This document shows positions 7,184 through 15,603 of a stretch of 64,000 bases of DNA, in pieces. Numbering within the stretch: the stretch's first letter is position 1; every line of letters starts with the position of its first letter. The position numbers and the translations under genes were made by a program. The notes under the pieces are model-generated. The model ran no database searches, was not told the DNA's origin, and saw only the letters and a list, made by a program, of their open reading frames with translations. This DNA comes from Streptomyces changanensis (GTDB lineage Bacteria > Actinomycetota > Actinomycetes > Streptomycetales > Streptomycetaceae): the NCBI RefSeq assembly GCF_024600715.1, contig NZ_CP102332.1, positions 3,720,001-3,784,000 on the forward strand. Direction: 5' to 3'.

Positions 7184-8851
7184 TCACTTGGCGTCCGAGT
7201 ACCGCTCCACCGTCGCCGTCGTGAAGGGGAACCGCACCGGCGTGTCCCCGAAGGCGATCCGCCCGGCGAGGTCGCCGGCCTCGCGGATCGCCCCCGCGAC
7301 CACGTCGGCCTCCTCGGCCGGACAGTGCACGATCACCTCGTCGTGCTGGAAGAAGACCAGCTCCGCCCGCATCCCCGCGGTGGCGCGGCGCAGCGCGGCG
7401 AGCATCAACAGCGCCCAGTCGGCGGCGCTGCCCTGCACGACGAAGTTCCGGGTGAACCGGCCCCGGGCGCGGGCGTCCGCGCCCGTGCCGCCGGCCGCCC
7501 GCTCGTCCTCCTGCGGGATGCCGGCCTCCTCCGCCTCGCCCTCCGCCCCGGCGCGCGGACTCGTCCGGCCCAGCCAGGTGCGCACCAGCCGGCCCTCCTC
7601 GCCCGCCCGCGCCGCGTCGTCGACGTACGCCACCGCGCGCGGATAGCGGCGCCTGAGCGCCGCGAGGTTCTTCAGCCCGTCGCCGCTCGTCTGACCGTAG
7701 ATCGCGCCGAGCAGCGCCAGCTTCGCCTGGTCGCGACCGGCCGGGAACGCCCGGTCGGACAGGCGCGTGTACAAGTCGTCGGCGTGGCCCGCCACTTCCA
7801 TCAGGCCCGGGTCGCGGGAGATCGCCGCCAGGACCCGCGGCTCCAACTGGTCGGCGTCCGCGACGACGAGCCGCCACCCCTCGTCGGCGACGACCGCCTG
7901 CCGTATGACCTTCGGGATCTGCAGGGCGCCGCCGCCGTTCGTCGTCCACCGGCCGCTGACCGTGCCGCCCGGCACGTACTCCGGACGGAACCGGCCGTCC
8001 CGCACCCAGTCCTGGAGCCAGCTCCAGCCGTGCGCCGTCCAGATCCGGTACAGCTTCTTGTACGCCAGGAGCGGTTCGACCGCCGGGTGGTCGACCTTCG
8101 CCAACTCCCAGCGGCGCGTCGACCGCACGCGGATCCCCGCCTCGGCGAAGGCCCTGACCACGTCCGCCGGCAGGTCGGGCCGCACCCGCCGGCCGAACGC
8201 CTCCGACACCTCCTCCGCCAGCTCGGCCAGCCGGCGCGGCTCGCCGCCGCCCGCGTACCGTTCGCCGAGCAGGTCCCGCAGGAGCGCGCGGTGGACGTCC
8301 GCCCGCCAGGGCAGACCCGCACGGTGCATCTCGACGGCCACCAGGGTGCCGGCGGACTCGGCCGCGGTCAGCAGCCGCATGCGGTCCGGGTGCTCGGCGG
8401 CGCCGTGTCTGCGCTCCTGGTCCGCGTACACCTCCAGCAGCGCCGTGAAGGGCAGCTCCGGTCCGGTCGGGCCCGCGTCGAAGAGCGACGACTGCGCGCC
8501 CGGCTCGGCGGCGCGCGCCGGCGGGTCGGGCGGCACCGGCCGGTCGTGCAGCCGCGCCCAGGCGGCCGCCGCCGACCGCGGTTCGCCAAGCTGCCCCTCG
8601 TGGCCGAGCAGGAGCTGCTCGGCCGCCTCCACGTCGTAGCACCGCTCGACGCGCACGCCCGCCGCGAGGAGCCGCGGATAGAGGCCGGCCGTGGACCGCC
8701 ACACCCACCGGCCGACCTCCGGCCGCGACCGCACCGCCGCCACCAGGTCCGGCTCGGTGGTGACGGGGCCGGCGGGCAGGCCGTCGCGGTCGAGGGGGAC
8801 GAGCCTCGCCCCGCCGCCCTCGACCGCGTCCAGCGCCCACCGCTCGTTCAC
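7184..8851 (-). CDS. Family-A DNA polymerase (bifunctional 3'-5' exonuclease/DNA polymerase type)
   Basis: The 555-residue protein lacks the 5' nuclease domain of Pol I. The first 190 residues form a degenerate 3'-5' exonuclease-like domain. The polymerase motifs are clear: motif A as VVADADQLEPRVLA, motif B as RDQAKLALLGAIYGQ, motif C as FFQHDEVIVHC. A GRWTTNGGGALQIPK segment is also typical. Between motifs B and C there is an acidic, Gly-rich insertion (SPRAGAEGEAEEAG region). The family is widespread in Streptomyces beside the essential polA; a repair or translesion role is likely but unproven. GTG 8851 is chosen because MNERWALD begins the conserved part; no Shine-Dalgarno is visible because a palindrome occupies that place. 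Confidence 0.88.
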   Translation of the reverse strand: MNERWALDAVEGGGARLVPLDRDGLPAGPVTTEPDLVAAVRSRPEVGRWVWRSTAGLYPRLLAAGVRVERCYDVEAAEQLLLGHEGQLGEPRSAAAAWARLHDRPVPPDPPARAAEPGAQSSLFDAGPTGPELPFTALLEVYADQERRHGAAEHPDRMRLLTAAESAGTLVAVEMHRAGLPWRADVHRALLRDLLGERYAGGGEPRRLAELAEEVSEAFGRRVRPDLPADVVRAFAEAGIRVRSTRRWELAKVDHPAVEPLLAYKKLYRIWTAHGWSWLQDWVRDGRFRPEYVPGGTVSGRWTTNGGGALQIPKVIRQAVVADEGWRLVVADADQLEPRVLAAISRDPGLMEVAGHADDLYTRLSDRAFPAGRDQAKLALLGAIYGQTSGDGLKNLAALRRRYPRAVAYVDDAARAGEEGRLVRTWLGRTSPRAGAEGEAEEAGIPQEDERAAGGTGADARARGRFTRNFVVQGSAADWALLMLAALRRATAGMRAELVFFQHDEVIVHCPAEEADVVAGAIREAGDLAGRIAFGDTPVRFPFTTATVERYSDAK

Positions 8852-8871
8852 GGGTGCGAGTCTCGCACCCG
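8851..8871. promoter_or_regulatory. Perfect palindrome abutting the polymerase start codon
   Basis: Ten-base arms (8851-8860 and 8862-8871) flank a single base. Its last base is the first base of the GTG start codon. It could be an operator or an RNA hairpin hiding the start. It is not a LexA box (no GAAC-N4-GTTC). Confidence 0.5.
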
Positions 8872-9112
8872 GCGCTGACAATCCCCCGTCCCCGCGCCGC
8901 CTGCCCCCGGTCACCGCCCCGTACCGGTCACGTCGCTGCCCGGTGGGTCACGTCACCGTGCCGCGCCGCCCGCCTGGGCCGGTCACGCCGCCGCCGGGGC
9001 GCTCGCCCGGGCGTCCCTGGCCCAGTCTCCGTCCGTCTGCGGGTGCCGCGTCCGGACACCGGGCGCGTCGCCGCTAGGACGGCCGGGCGGATGCCGTGTC
9101 GTCCCGGGCGGG

Positions 9113-10369
9113 TCAGGCCGCCGCGTGGAAGAGGGCCGCCGCCTCCCCCCGTGAGGCGACGCCCAGCTTCGTCAGGATGTTCGCGACGTGGAACTTCACC
9201 GTCGACTCGCTGATGTGCAGCTCCTGCGCGATGGACCGGTTGCGCAGCCCCCGCGCGAGGCGGGTCAGCACCTCCAGTTCCCGCTCGCCGAGGACCGTCA
9301 GCGGGTCGGACGCCGGTTCGCGGACGGCCCGCAGCGGGATCGACGCCGTGACCGTGGTCCCCCAGCCGGGGACGGCGTCCACGTCGAGCCGCCCCTGGAG
9401 CACCTCCAACCGCTCCACCACACGCGCGGGGGTCAGCGCGCACTCCGTCAGCGTGCCCGGCCCGTCGTCGCGCACCGAGGCCCGCAGTTCGTCCGCCGTC
9501 AGCTGCCAGCCCACGTGCACGCGGCCCAGTGGTGCCTGCTCCAGGACCGTCAGCAGCACCGCCCGCACCACCGCGCGCGCGGTGTGCGCCACGTCGGCGG
9601 CGAGCGACCGCGTCGAGTCGGGTGCGCCGAACTCCAGGCGGACCGGTGTGTGCCGCGCCAGCGGGCGCAGCTCCCCGGTGAGCCGGTCGAACGCCCGGTC
9701 CGCCGGCTCCTCCGCGATCTCCCGGTCCCGTTGCGCCCGCGCCCGCAGCTCCACCAGCCCGTCCACGGCCAGGTCGGTCGCGGCGGCGCGCGCGGCGGCG
9801 TCGTCGAGGCCCCGGCCGCGCAGCACGCCGAGGATGCCGGTCAGCGTCGCGGAGTGCGCCTCGCCCAGCTCCGCCATCACCCGTTCCCGCGCCGCCGCGG
9901 CGGCGCGGGAACGGGCCAGCGACCCCGGCACCGCCTCGGTGGCGAACCGATCGAAGTGGCAGGTCACCAGGTCCCACAGCCCCTGCACCACGGCGAGCAC
10001 GTCGTCGCCGAGCACAGTCGCCTCATGGCGTACGAGCAGCAGGACCGCGCCCCTCGGTGTCGCGTGGCTGGTGACGGCGAGGACGGGCCACTCGGCCCCG
10101 TCCAGGGTCAGCGTGCCCTGCCAGGGCAGGCCGGGGACGCCCGAGGCCAGCAGGGGCGCCAGGTCCGCGTCGGTGACGCGCGGGCCCAGGTCGCCGTGGG
10201 TCTTGTGCGGTGAGTGCGCGCAGTGCGTGGACAGCTCGGCGGCGGCCCGGTGCGGCACCAGCTCCGCCAGGACCGCGGACAGCCGCGGCAGGATCCGCCC
10301 GAGCGGCTGGCGGACGATGTCGTACGCGGCGGTCAACGCGGACACGGCCCCGGTTCCGGTCAGTTCCAT
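9113..10369 (-). CDS. LuxR-family regulator with GHKL-like ATPase segment
   Basis: In this 418-residue protein, the N-terminal half is a GAF-like/unknown region. Residues about 165-345 resemble a histidine-kinase core: an ERVMAELGEAHSATLTGILG stretch stands where a dimerisation helix would be, followed by VRDDGPG and GWGTTVTASIPL nucleotide-binding boxes. A LuxR helix-turn-helix (ERELEVLTRLARGLRNRSIAQ, then SESTVKFHVANILTKLGV) occupies about 353-412. Kinase-like and output domains in one chain suggest a one-component sensor, but the phosphoacceptor His is not obvious. It is divergently transcribed from the oxidoreductase at 10512, a plausible target. Confidence 0.8.
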   Translation of the reverse strand: MELTGTGAVSALTAAYDIVRQPLGRILPRLSAVLAELVPHRAAAELSTHCAHSPHKTHGDLGPRVTDADLAPLLASGVPGLPWQGTLTLDGAEWPVLAVTSHATPRGAVLLLVRHEATVLGDDVLAVVQGLWDLVTCHFDRFATEAVPGSLARSRAAAAARERVMAELGEAHSATLTGILGVLRGRGLDDAAARAAATDLAVDGLVELRARAQRDREIAEEPADRAFDRLTGELRPLARHTPVRLEFGAPDSTRSLAADVAHTARAVVRAVLLTVLEQAPLGRVHVGWQLTADELRASVRDDGPGTLTECALTPARVVERLEVLQGRLDVDAVPGWGTTVTASIPLRAVREPASDPLTVLGERELEVLTRLARGLRNRSIAQELHISESTVKFHVANILTKLGVASRGEAAALFHAAA

Positions 10370-10511
10370 GGCCCGAGCCTAGGGGGTGTCCGCCCCTGTG
10401 GGGCTGTCCTTCCGGCCAGGTGTCACTGGCCGTCCGGCGGGCCCTGGCGGGCGGCGGCCGGCGGGAGGGTGGGGCCACCGACACACCGACGACGCTCCAG
10501 GGGGAGACGAC

Positions 10512-11444
10512 ATGACCGACGACAACGACATGCGGGCCATCGTGTACACCGAGTTCGGGGGGCCGGACGTGCTGTCGCTCGGTCGGGTGCCCCGGCCGGA
10601 TCCGGGACCCGGGGAGATACGCGTCAGGGTCGTCGCGGCCGGCGTCAACCCGCTCGACCACAAGCGGCGCCGGGGCTGGGTGGAGCAGTTCTACCCGACG
10701 ACCTTCCCCGCCGTGCCGGGGTTGGAGTTCGCCGGCGACGTCGACGCCCTGGGCGAGGGGGCCGACGGCTTCGCGGTGGGCGACGAGGTGATGGGCTGGA
10801 CCCGGACCGGCGCCTACGCCGAGTACGCCATCGCCGGGGACGTCGTCGCCAAGCCCGCCGGACTCCCCTTCGCGGAGGCGGCCGCGCTCCCCGTGGCGGG
10901 CGAGACCGCCCGGCGCGTCCTCGCCGAACTGGGGCTGCGCGACGGCGAGACGCTGCTGCTGCACGGCGCGGCCGGCGCCGTCGGACGGGTCGCCGTCCAG
11001 CTGGCCGTGGCGCTCGGCGCGCGGGTGGTCGGCACCGCGTCGCCCGCCAACCACGAGCTGCTGCGCGGGCTCGGCGCCGTGCCCGTCGCGTACGGGGAGG
11101 GGCTCGCCGACCGCGTACGGGCGGCGGCCCCGCAGGGCGTCGACGCCGTGTTCGACGCGGCCGGACACGGCACGCTCCCCGTCTCCGTCGAACTGCGCGG
11201 CGGCACCGCCGACCGGGTCGTCACCATCGCCGCGACCGACGCCGCCGAGCACGGCGTGCCGTTCTCGGCGGGCGGCACGCCGCCCGAGCAGGTCCGTGCC
11301 TGGACCGCCGAACACGCCCGCCTCGCCGCGGAGGGCCGGCTCGTCCTGCCGGTCGCCGGGACGTTCCCGCTGGCGGACGCGGCCCGGGCCCAGGAGACCA
11401 GCGAGGCCGGGCACGCCCGGGGCAAGCTGGTGATCACGCCCTGA
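10512..11444 (+). CDS. NADP-dependent quinone-oxidoreductase-like enzyme (MDR family)
   Basis: A 310-residue zinc-free medium-chain dehydrogenase. The GroES-like N-terminal half has the GVNPLDHK and PGLEFAGDV motifs. The NADPH-binding fold (LLHGAAGAVGRVAVQLA) is near residue 155 and the C-terminal end is GKLVITP. It reduces quinones or enones with NADPH. ATG 10512 follows GGGGAGA by 6 bases. The divergent LuxR-type gene may control it; the 142-bp gap would hold both promoters. Confidence 0.88.
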   Translation: MTDDNDMRAIVYTEFGGPDVLSLGRVPRPDPGPGEIRVRVVAAGVNPLDHKRRRGWVEQFYPTTFPAVPGLEFAGDVDALGEGADGFAVGDEVMGWTRTGAYAEYAIAGDVVAKPAGLPFAEAAALPVAGETARRVLAELGLRDGETLLLHGAAGAVGRVAVQLAVALGARVVGTASPANHELLRGLGAVPVAYGEGLADRVRAAAPQGVDAVFDAAGHGTLPVSVELRGGTADRVVTIAATDAAEHGVPFSAGGTPPEQVRAWTAEHARLAAEGRLVLPVAGTFPLADAARAQETSEAGHARGKLVITP

Positions 11445-11562
11445 GGGGGCGCCGTGCCCGGGTGGGGCGTCTCCGTGAGCGGGTCACCCCTGGAGGGGTG
11501 TCACGTGCGCGGGCGCCGCGCCCAGGGGCGGGCGTCCCCCGGTGAGCCGGTGCCGTGTCCCG

Positions 11563-11682
11563 AGGCACCCCGTCGTCGGCCGGTGCCGGGCTTCCGGGGC
11601 GTCACGCCCTGAGTCGACGCCGGGCCTCCGGAGGCATCCCGTCGTCGGCCGGTGCCGGGCCTCCGGGGGCGTCACGTCGTGA
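11563..11682. repeat. Direct repeat pair of about 50 bp
   Basis: Copies at 11563-11612 and 11632-11682 differ at only a few positions. The second copy contains the stop codon and last codons of the acetyltransferase gene, so the first looks like a duplicated gene end. A small GC-rich hairpin (11485-11500) lies just upstream and may terminate the oxidoreductase transcript. Confidence 0.7.
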
Positions 11683-12232
11683 GGCGGCGGACCACTCGGG
11701 CAGGGTTGCCGACCGCGAGCACCCCGGCCGGCAGGTCCCGTACGACGACCGACCCGGCGCCGACCACCGTGTCGGCGCCGATCGTCACGCCCGGGCAGAC
11801 GATGACACCCCCGCCCAGCCAGACGTTGTCGCCGACGGTGATCGGCTCGGCCCGCTCCCAGCCGGCCCGCCGTCGCTCGGTGTCCAGCTCGTGGGTGGGC
11901 GTCAGCAACTGCACGTTCGGGCCGATCTGGACGTCGGCCCCGACGGTGACGGGCGCGCAGTCCAGGAAGACGGCGTTGACGTTGACGAACGTCCGCGGCC
12001 CGATGGTGACGTGGTACCCGAAGTCGCAGTGGAAGGGCGGCCGGATCCGCACGCCCTCGCCGACCGAGCCGAGCAGCTCGCCGAGGATCCGCGTCCGTTC
12101 CGCCGCGGACGGCGGCGGCACGGCGTTGTAGGCGGCGCACAGGGCGACCCGCCGCTCGGTGTCCGCGGCCAGCTCCGGGTCGTCGGGCAGGAACCACTCC
12201 CCGGCCACCATCCTCCGCTTGTTCTCGCCCAC
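11672..12232 (-). CDS. Sugar O-acetyltransferase (maltose/galactoside type)
   Basis: A 186-residue left-handed beta-helix acetyltransferase. The N-terminal Mac segment (KRRMVAGEWFLPDDPEL) is followed by hexapeptide repeats and the catalytic loop TPTHELD, with active-site His near residue 113. VWLGGGVIVCPGVTIG and a VVGAGSVV coil complete the fold. It transfers acetyl from acetyl-CoA to sugars. GTG 12232 is preferred to GTG 12253 because a GGAGGGGG ribosome site lies just upstream of it and the family motif begins at KRRM. Confidence 0.9.
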   Translation of the reverse strand: MGENKRRMVAGEWFLPDDPELAADTERRVALCAAYNAVPPPSAAERTRILGELLGSVGEGVRIRPPFHCDFGYHVTIGPRTFVNVNAVFLDCAPVTVGADVQIGPNVQLLTPTHELDTERRRAGWERAEPITVGDNVWLGGGVIVCPGVTIGADTVVGAGSVVVRDLPAGVLAVGNPARVVRRLTT

Positions 12233-12250
12233 CGTCCGCCCCCTCCGTGC

Positions 12251-12299
12251 CACCCGCCACCCGCCACCCGCCGCCCGTCGCCCGCCGCCCGCCGCCGGG
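12251..12299. repeat. Heptanucleotide tandem repeat (7 copies)
   Basis: Three exact CACCCGC units are followed by four close variants of CGCCCGC. They lie between the start of the acetyltransferase gene and the stop of the NmrA-like gene, both on the minus strand, and are likely prone to slippage. Confidence 0.8.
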
Positions 12300-12305
12300 G
12301 GAGGC

Positions 12306-13136
12306 CTACCCCACCGCGCGGGCGTACACGTCCAGGGCCGGGCGCGGTGCGCGGCCGAGCAGGCGGCGCAGATGGCCCCCGGCCACCCCGGAGCCGTCCA
12401 GGAAGCCGTGGGCGATCGCCGAGTACGTACCCGTCAGCATCGGCACCTGGAACGGCGCGGCCCCCGAGGCGGCGATCCCGGCGCGGGCGGTGGCGAGGGG
12501 GCCGCCCGGCTCGTACGTCCCCGACACGGCCGCCGCCAGGTCGGCCCCGCCGAGCGGCACCTCGCCGACCAGCTCGTACACCCGGCCCGCGTGCGCCTTC
12601 GGGGCGTCGGCCACGCGGAACGCCGCCTCGGCGAGGTCCGCCCGCGCCACCGCCGCCACGGCGCCGTCGCCGAGGGGCGCCGTGATCCGCCCGTCGGCGT
12701 CCGGCGCGGCGAGCAGGGCGAGCAGCTCGGCGTACAGGCCGTTGCGGAGCACCGTCCACGCCAGGGGCGACGCCCGCAGCCGCCGTTCGGTCCAGCGGTG
12801 GGGGAGGGCGTACGGCAGGTGGTCGCCGTCGCCGGAGAGGCTGGTGTAGACGACGTGGCGCACGCCGGCCCGCTCGGCGGCGTCGATCGCGGCGCCGTGG
12901 CGGGCGGTGACGACGTCGTCCTCGCCGTACCCCGCCGAGACGAGCAGCAGGGTCCGTACGCCCGCGAACGCGTCCCGCAGCGACGCCGGGTCGTCGAAGT
13001 CCACCCGGCGCGCGCCCGGGCGTGCGCCGGGGCGGTCCTCGGGCGAGCGGGTGCCGAGCAGGACGTCCGCGCGGCCCGCCGCGTGCCCGGCGACCAGCCC
13101 GCCGAGGCCGCCCGAGACACCGGTGATCAACAGCAT
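12306..13136 (-). CDS. NmrA/QorB-like NAD(P)-binding protein
   Basis: A 276-residue atypical short-chain dehydrogenase. The N-terminal Rossmann motif ITGVSGGLGG starts at residue 4. VVYTSLSGDGDHLPYAL and a WTVLRNGLY segment are typical of the NmrA/QorB subgroup, which lacks the YxxxK catalytic pair of classical SDRs. Members act as quinone reductases or redox sensors. A divergent HxlR regulator 82 bases away repeats the well-known qorB/HxlR pairing, so redox-responsive control is likely. ATG 13136 has a GGGGGGC run 6-8 bases upstream. Confidence 0.88.
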   Translation of the reverse strand: MLLITGVSGGLGGLVAGHAAGRADVLLGTRSPEDRPGARPGARRVDFDDPASLRDAFAGVRTLLLVSAGYGEDDVVTARHGAAIDAAERAGVRHVVYTSLSGDGDHLPYALPHRWTERRLRASPLAWTVLRNGLYAELLALLAAPDADGRITAPLGDGAVAAVARADLAEAAFRVADAPKAHAGRVYELVGEVPLGGADLAAAVSGTYEPGGPLATARAGIAASGAAPFQVPMLTGTYSAIAHGFLDGSGVAGGHLRRLLGRAPRPALDVYARAVG

Positions 13137-13218
13137 GGGAATGCCCCCCGTTTCCGTGGTCGTGTGCGCTGCGACCATGGTGGGTGTGGTGGCGGCGCGT
13201 GCGTAAGGAGGCACTTTC

Positions 13219-13686
13219 ATGTCCGTGGGGCACACGGAGGTAACCGGCGGCGGCCCCGAGCCCGCCGATTCCACGGCGTCCACGGCGTCCGCGGCGTCCG
13301 CGGCGTCCGCGGCGTCCGCGGAGTCCGCCGAGTTGAGCTGTGCGGAGGACTGCGGGGTACGCGACGTGCAGGACCGGCTCGGCGACAAGTGGACCGTGCA
13401 CGTCGTCGTCGAGCTCTCCGGGGGCGTGCGGCGCTTCTCCGAGCTCCAGCGGCTCGTCCCGGGGATCTCGCAGCGCATGCTCACCCTGACGCTGCGCCGC
13501 CTGGAGCGGGACGGCCTGGTCACGCGGACGGTGTACCCGACCGTGCCGCCACAGGTCGAGTACGAGCTGACCGCCACCGGACGCGACCTGACGGGGCTGG
13601 TCAGGGCGCTGGTGGACTGGTCGCTCGCCCACCGCGGGACCATCGCCGACGCCCGCCGCGCGTACGACGAACGGCGGCGACCGTGA
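13219..13686 (+). CDS. HxlR-family winged-helix regulator
   Basis: A 155-residue regulator. After a Ser/Ala-rich head of about 40 residues comes the HxlR domain: CGVRDVQDRLGDKWTVHVV, then FSELQRLVPGISQRMLTLTLRRLERDGLV, then the wing (PPQVEYELTATG). The conserved cysteine pair before the domain (SCAEDCG) resembles the thiol switch used by redox-sensing members. AAGGAGG stands 7 bases before ATG 13219. It overlaps the next gene by 4 bases (GTGA). It likely represses or activates the divergent NmrA-like gene. Confidence 0.92.
   Translation: MSVGHTEVTGGGPEPADSTASTASAASAASAASAESAELSCAEDCGVRDVQDRLGDKWTVHVVVELSGGVRRFSELQRLVPGISQRMLTLTLRRLERDGLVTRTVYPTVPPQVEYELTATGRDLTGLVRALVDWSLAHRGTIADARRAYDERRRP
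13270..13332 (+). repeat. Nine-base tandem repeat inside the HxlR gene
   Basis: Seven units close to TCCGCGGCG encode the Ser-Ala-Ala/Thr-Ala repeats of the N-terminal head. Because the period is 9 bases, copy-number change would keep the reading frame. Confidence 0.85.
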
Positions 13687-14807
13687 CGCCCGGGACCGCG
13701 GGGTCGACCGTCGAGCGGGCCCTCGCCGCCGTCCTGTACGCCGAGGACACCGCCGCCCTCGACACCTCCGCGTCCCTCCTCGCCGCCGACCCCGGCGCCG
13801 ACGCCGAGTTGGCGCGGCGCGGGGAGGAGCTGCTGCGCCGGGCCTGGGCGCGCGGCTGGCAGCCCGCCGACGTGGAACGCGTGGTCCGCCGGGAGCTGGA
13901 GGCGCACCACGTGCGGCTGGCCGGCGGGCTCGTCCGCGCGGAGTCGGCCGGGTACGCGCACCTGCCGCCGAGGTGGCGGGAGCAGCTGGCCGCGCTGGAG
14001 GCGGAGCCGTGGCGGGCCGACCGGTTCTCGTACGCGACGGCGGTGCTGGAGCTGTACCGCCTGCTCGTCCGGCTCCCCGCCCTCGAACCGGTCGCCCCGC
14101 CGCCCGGTAGTGCCCCGCTGACGGCGCCGGTGGCGGGCGAGGCGCGCATGCCGGCCCGGATCCGGGCCCTGCTGGCCAAGGCGGAGGCGACCGCCTATCC
14201 GGAGGAGGCGGAGGCGTTCACCGCGAAGGCGCAGGAGCTGATGGCCCGCCACAGTCTCGACGAGGCGTCCCTCGCGGCCCGTACCCACACCGGCGACGAG
14301 CCGGCCGCGATCCGGATCGGCGTCGACGCGCCGTACGAGACGGCCAAGGCGATCCTGCTCGACGCGGTCGCGTCGGCGAACCGCTGCCGGGCGGTGTGGA
14401 ACGAGGCGTTCGGCTTCTCGACCGTCGTCGGCTTCGAACCCGACCTGGAGTCGGTGGAGCTGCTGTACACCTCGCTGCTCGTGCAGGGGACGGGGGCGAT
14501 GGTGAAGGCGGAGGCGGAACAGCGGACGGGTGGCCGCAAGCGTACGAAGACGTTCCGCCAGTCGTTCCTGCTGGCGTACGCGCACCGGCTCGGCGACCGG
14601 CTCGCCTCCACCTCGCGCCGGGTCACGGCCGCGGAACCGACCCTGCTGCCGGTCCTGGCGGCCCGCGACGTGGCGGTCACGGCCCGGGCGGACCGCATGT
14701 TCCCCGAGACGACGACGACCCGGGTCCGCGGGGCCACGGACCGGGCCGGCTGGGACCACGGGACCGCCGCGGCGGACCGGGCCGACACGGGCCGCGCGGC
14801 ACCCTGA
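13683..14807 (+). CDS. DUF2786 domain protein
   Basis: A 374-residue protein. The DUF2786 segment (RIRALLAKAEATAYPEEAEAFTAKAQELMARHSLD) lies at about residues 160-197. The helical N-terminal region has AWARGWQPADVERVVRREL, and the C-terminal region has a KRTKTFRQSFLLAYAHRLGDRL helix resembling DUF7168-type extensions. The fold and function are not known; relatives occur in phages and plasmids, suggesting nucleic-acid related work. The start GTG 13683 overlaps the HxlR stop (GTGA), so the two are co-translated. Confidence 0.85.
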   Translation: MTPGTAGSTVERALAAVLYAEDTAALDTSASLLAADPGADAELARRGEELLRRAWARGWQPADVERVVRRELEAHHVRLAGGLVRAESAGYAHLPPRWREQLAALEAEPWRADRFSYATAVLELYRLLVRLPALEPVAPPPGSAPLTAPVAGEARMPARIRALLAKAEATAYPEEAEAFTAKAQELMARHSLDEASLAARTHTGDEPAAIRIGVDAPYETAKAILLDAVASANRCRAVWNEAFGFSTVVGFEPDLESVELLYTSLLVQGTGAMVKAEAEQRTGGRKRTKTFRQSFLLAYAHRLGDRLASTSRRVTAAEPTLLPVLAARDVAVTARADRMFPETTTTRVRGATDRAGWDHGTAAADRADTGRAAP

Positions 14808-15056
14808 CGGACCGCGCGGCACGGGTACGCCGCCCCGGCCGCGGGGGCCTGATGGCTGCGGGGCCCGAGGGCCGCGGGGGCGTGACGGCCGTTGACGACC
14901 GCGGCTGATCGCCACGATCGCCGCTGACGGCCACAGCACAGCCGCCCCCGCCGAGCCGCGCCCGCCCGCCCCCGCCGACGGCCGCGCCCGCGACGGCCGC
15001 GGCCCGCCCCTGACCGCGCGCCCGTCACTCGTCCGCGACGGCCGTCCGGCCGCCCG

Positions 15057-15551
15057 TTACGGCTGCGGCGGGAGGGACGGCAGCGGCGGGATGGACGGGA
15101 GGCCGGAGGGCAGGACGCCCGCGGCCGGCTTGCTCAGGGTGTCCGTGCGGCCGGAGTCCCACGCGACGACCAGCTGCGTGCCGTCGGCGGACCGTACGGT
15201 CCCCGACGTGCGGGTGGTGTCGCCGTCCTTGCAGGTGAGGGTGAGCGTCAGCGCGGCCCCCTCCTTGGCGGTGCCCTGGCAGACGTGGGCCTCGCTGATG
15301 ACGACGGCCTGGCCGCCCTTGCTCACCGTCAGCGTGACGGGCTTGCCGTCGGTGGCGCCCACCCACGCGCCCTCCGCGGCGGCGAGGGACACGCCCTGCG
15401 CGTCCGCGCCCGTCGGGGCCGCGGCGGACGGCGCGGCGGAGGCGCCCCCGTCCTTGCCGCCGTCCCCGTCGCCCGAGCCGCAGGCCGTCAGCGCCAGGGC
15501 CGCGGCCAGCGCCGTCGCGGCCGCCGCGCCGTTCCGTACGAGCTTGTGCAC
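15057..15551 (-). CDS. Secreted lipoprotein of unknown function
   Basis: A 164-residue protein with a lipobox LTAC at about residues 21-24 after a short Ala-rich signal, followed by a Gly/Asp/Ser linker. The beta-rich domain has GAWVGATDGKPVTLTV and a likely disulfide (HVCQG and LTCKDG). The tail is Pro/Leu-rich (PSIPPLPSLPPQP). The lipid-anchored domain probably faces the cell wall. GTG 15551 is chosen since GGGGGAG lies 6 bases before it; ATG 15566 would put that site inside the gene. It lies just downstream of the zinc-responsive rpmB-rpsN pair, 52 bases away, so read-through is possible. Confidence 0.85.
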   Translation of the reverse strand: MHKLVRNGAAAATALAAALALTACGSGDGDGGKDGGASAAPSAAAPTGADAQGVSLAAAEGAWVGATDGKPVTLTVSKGGQAVVISEAHVCQGTAKEGAALTLTLTCKDGDTTRTSGTVRSADGTQLVVAWDSGRTDTLSKPAAGVLPSGLPSIPPLPSLPPQP

Positions 15552-15603
15552 GATCAACTCCCCCATGTCAGTTGGCAAGACCGCGCCAAGCTACCAGCCG
15601 CCC

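Noticed and set aside
8851..8871. Palindrome considered as a LexA/SOS box
   Set aside because: It lacks the GAAC-N4-GTTC core expected for actinobacterial LexA sites.
12306..14939. 877-codon minus-strand open frame
   Set aside because: Only 12306-13136 codes (NmrA-like). The rest is antisense to the HxlR and DUF2786 genes, which have proper motifs and ribosome sites.
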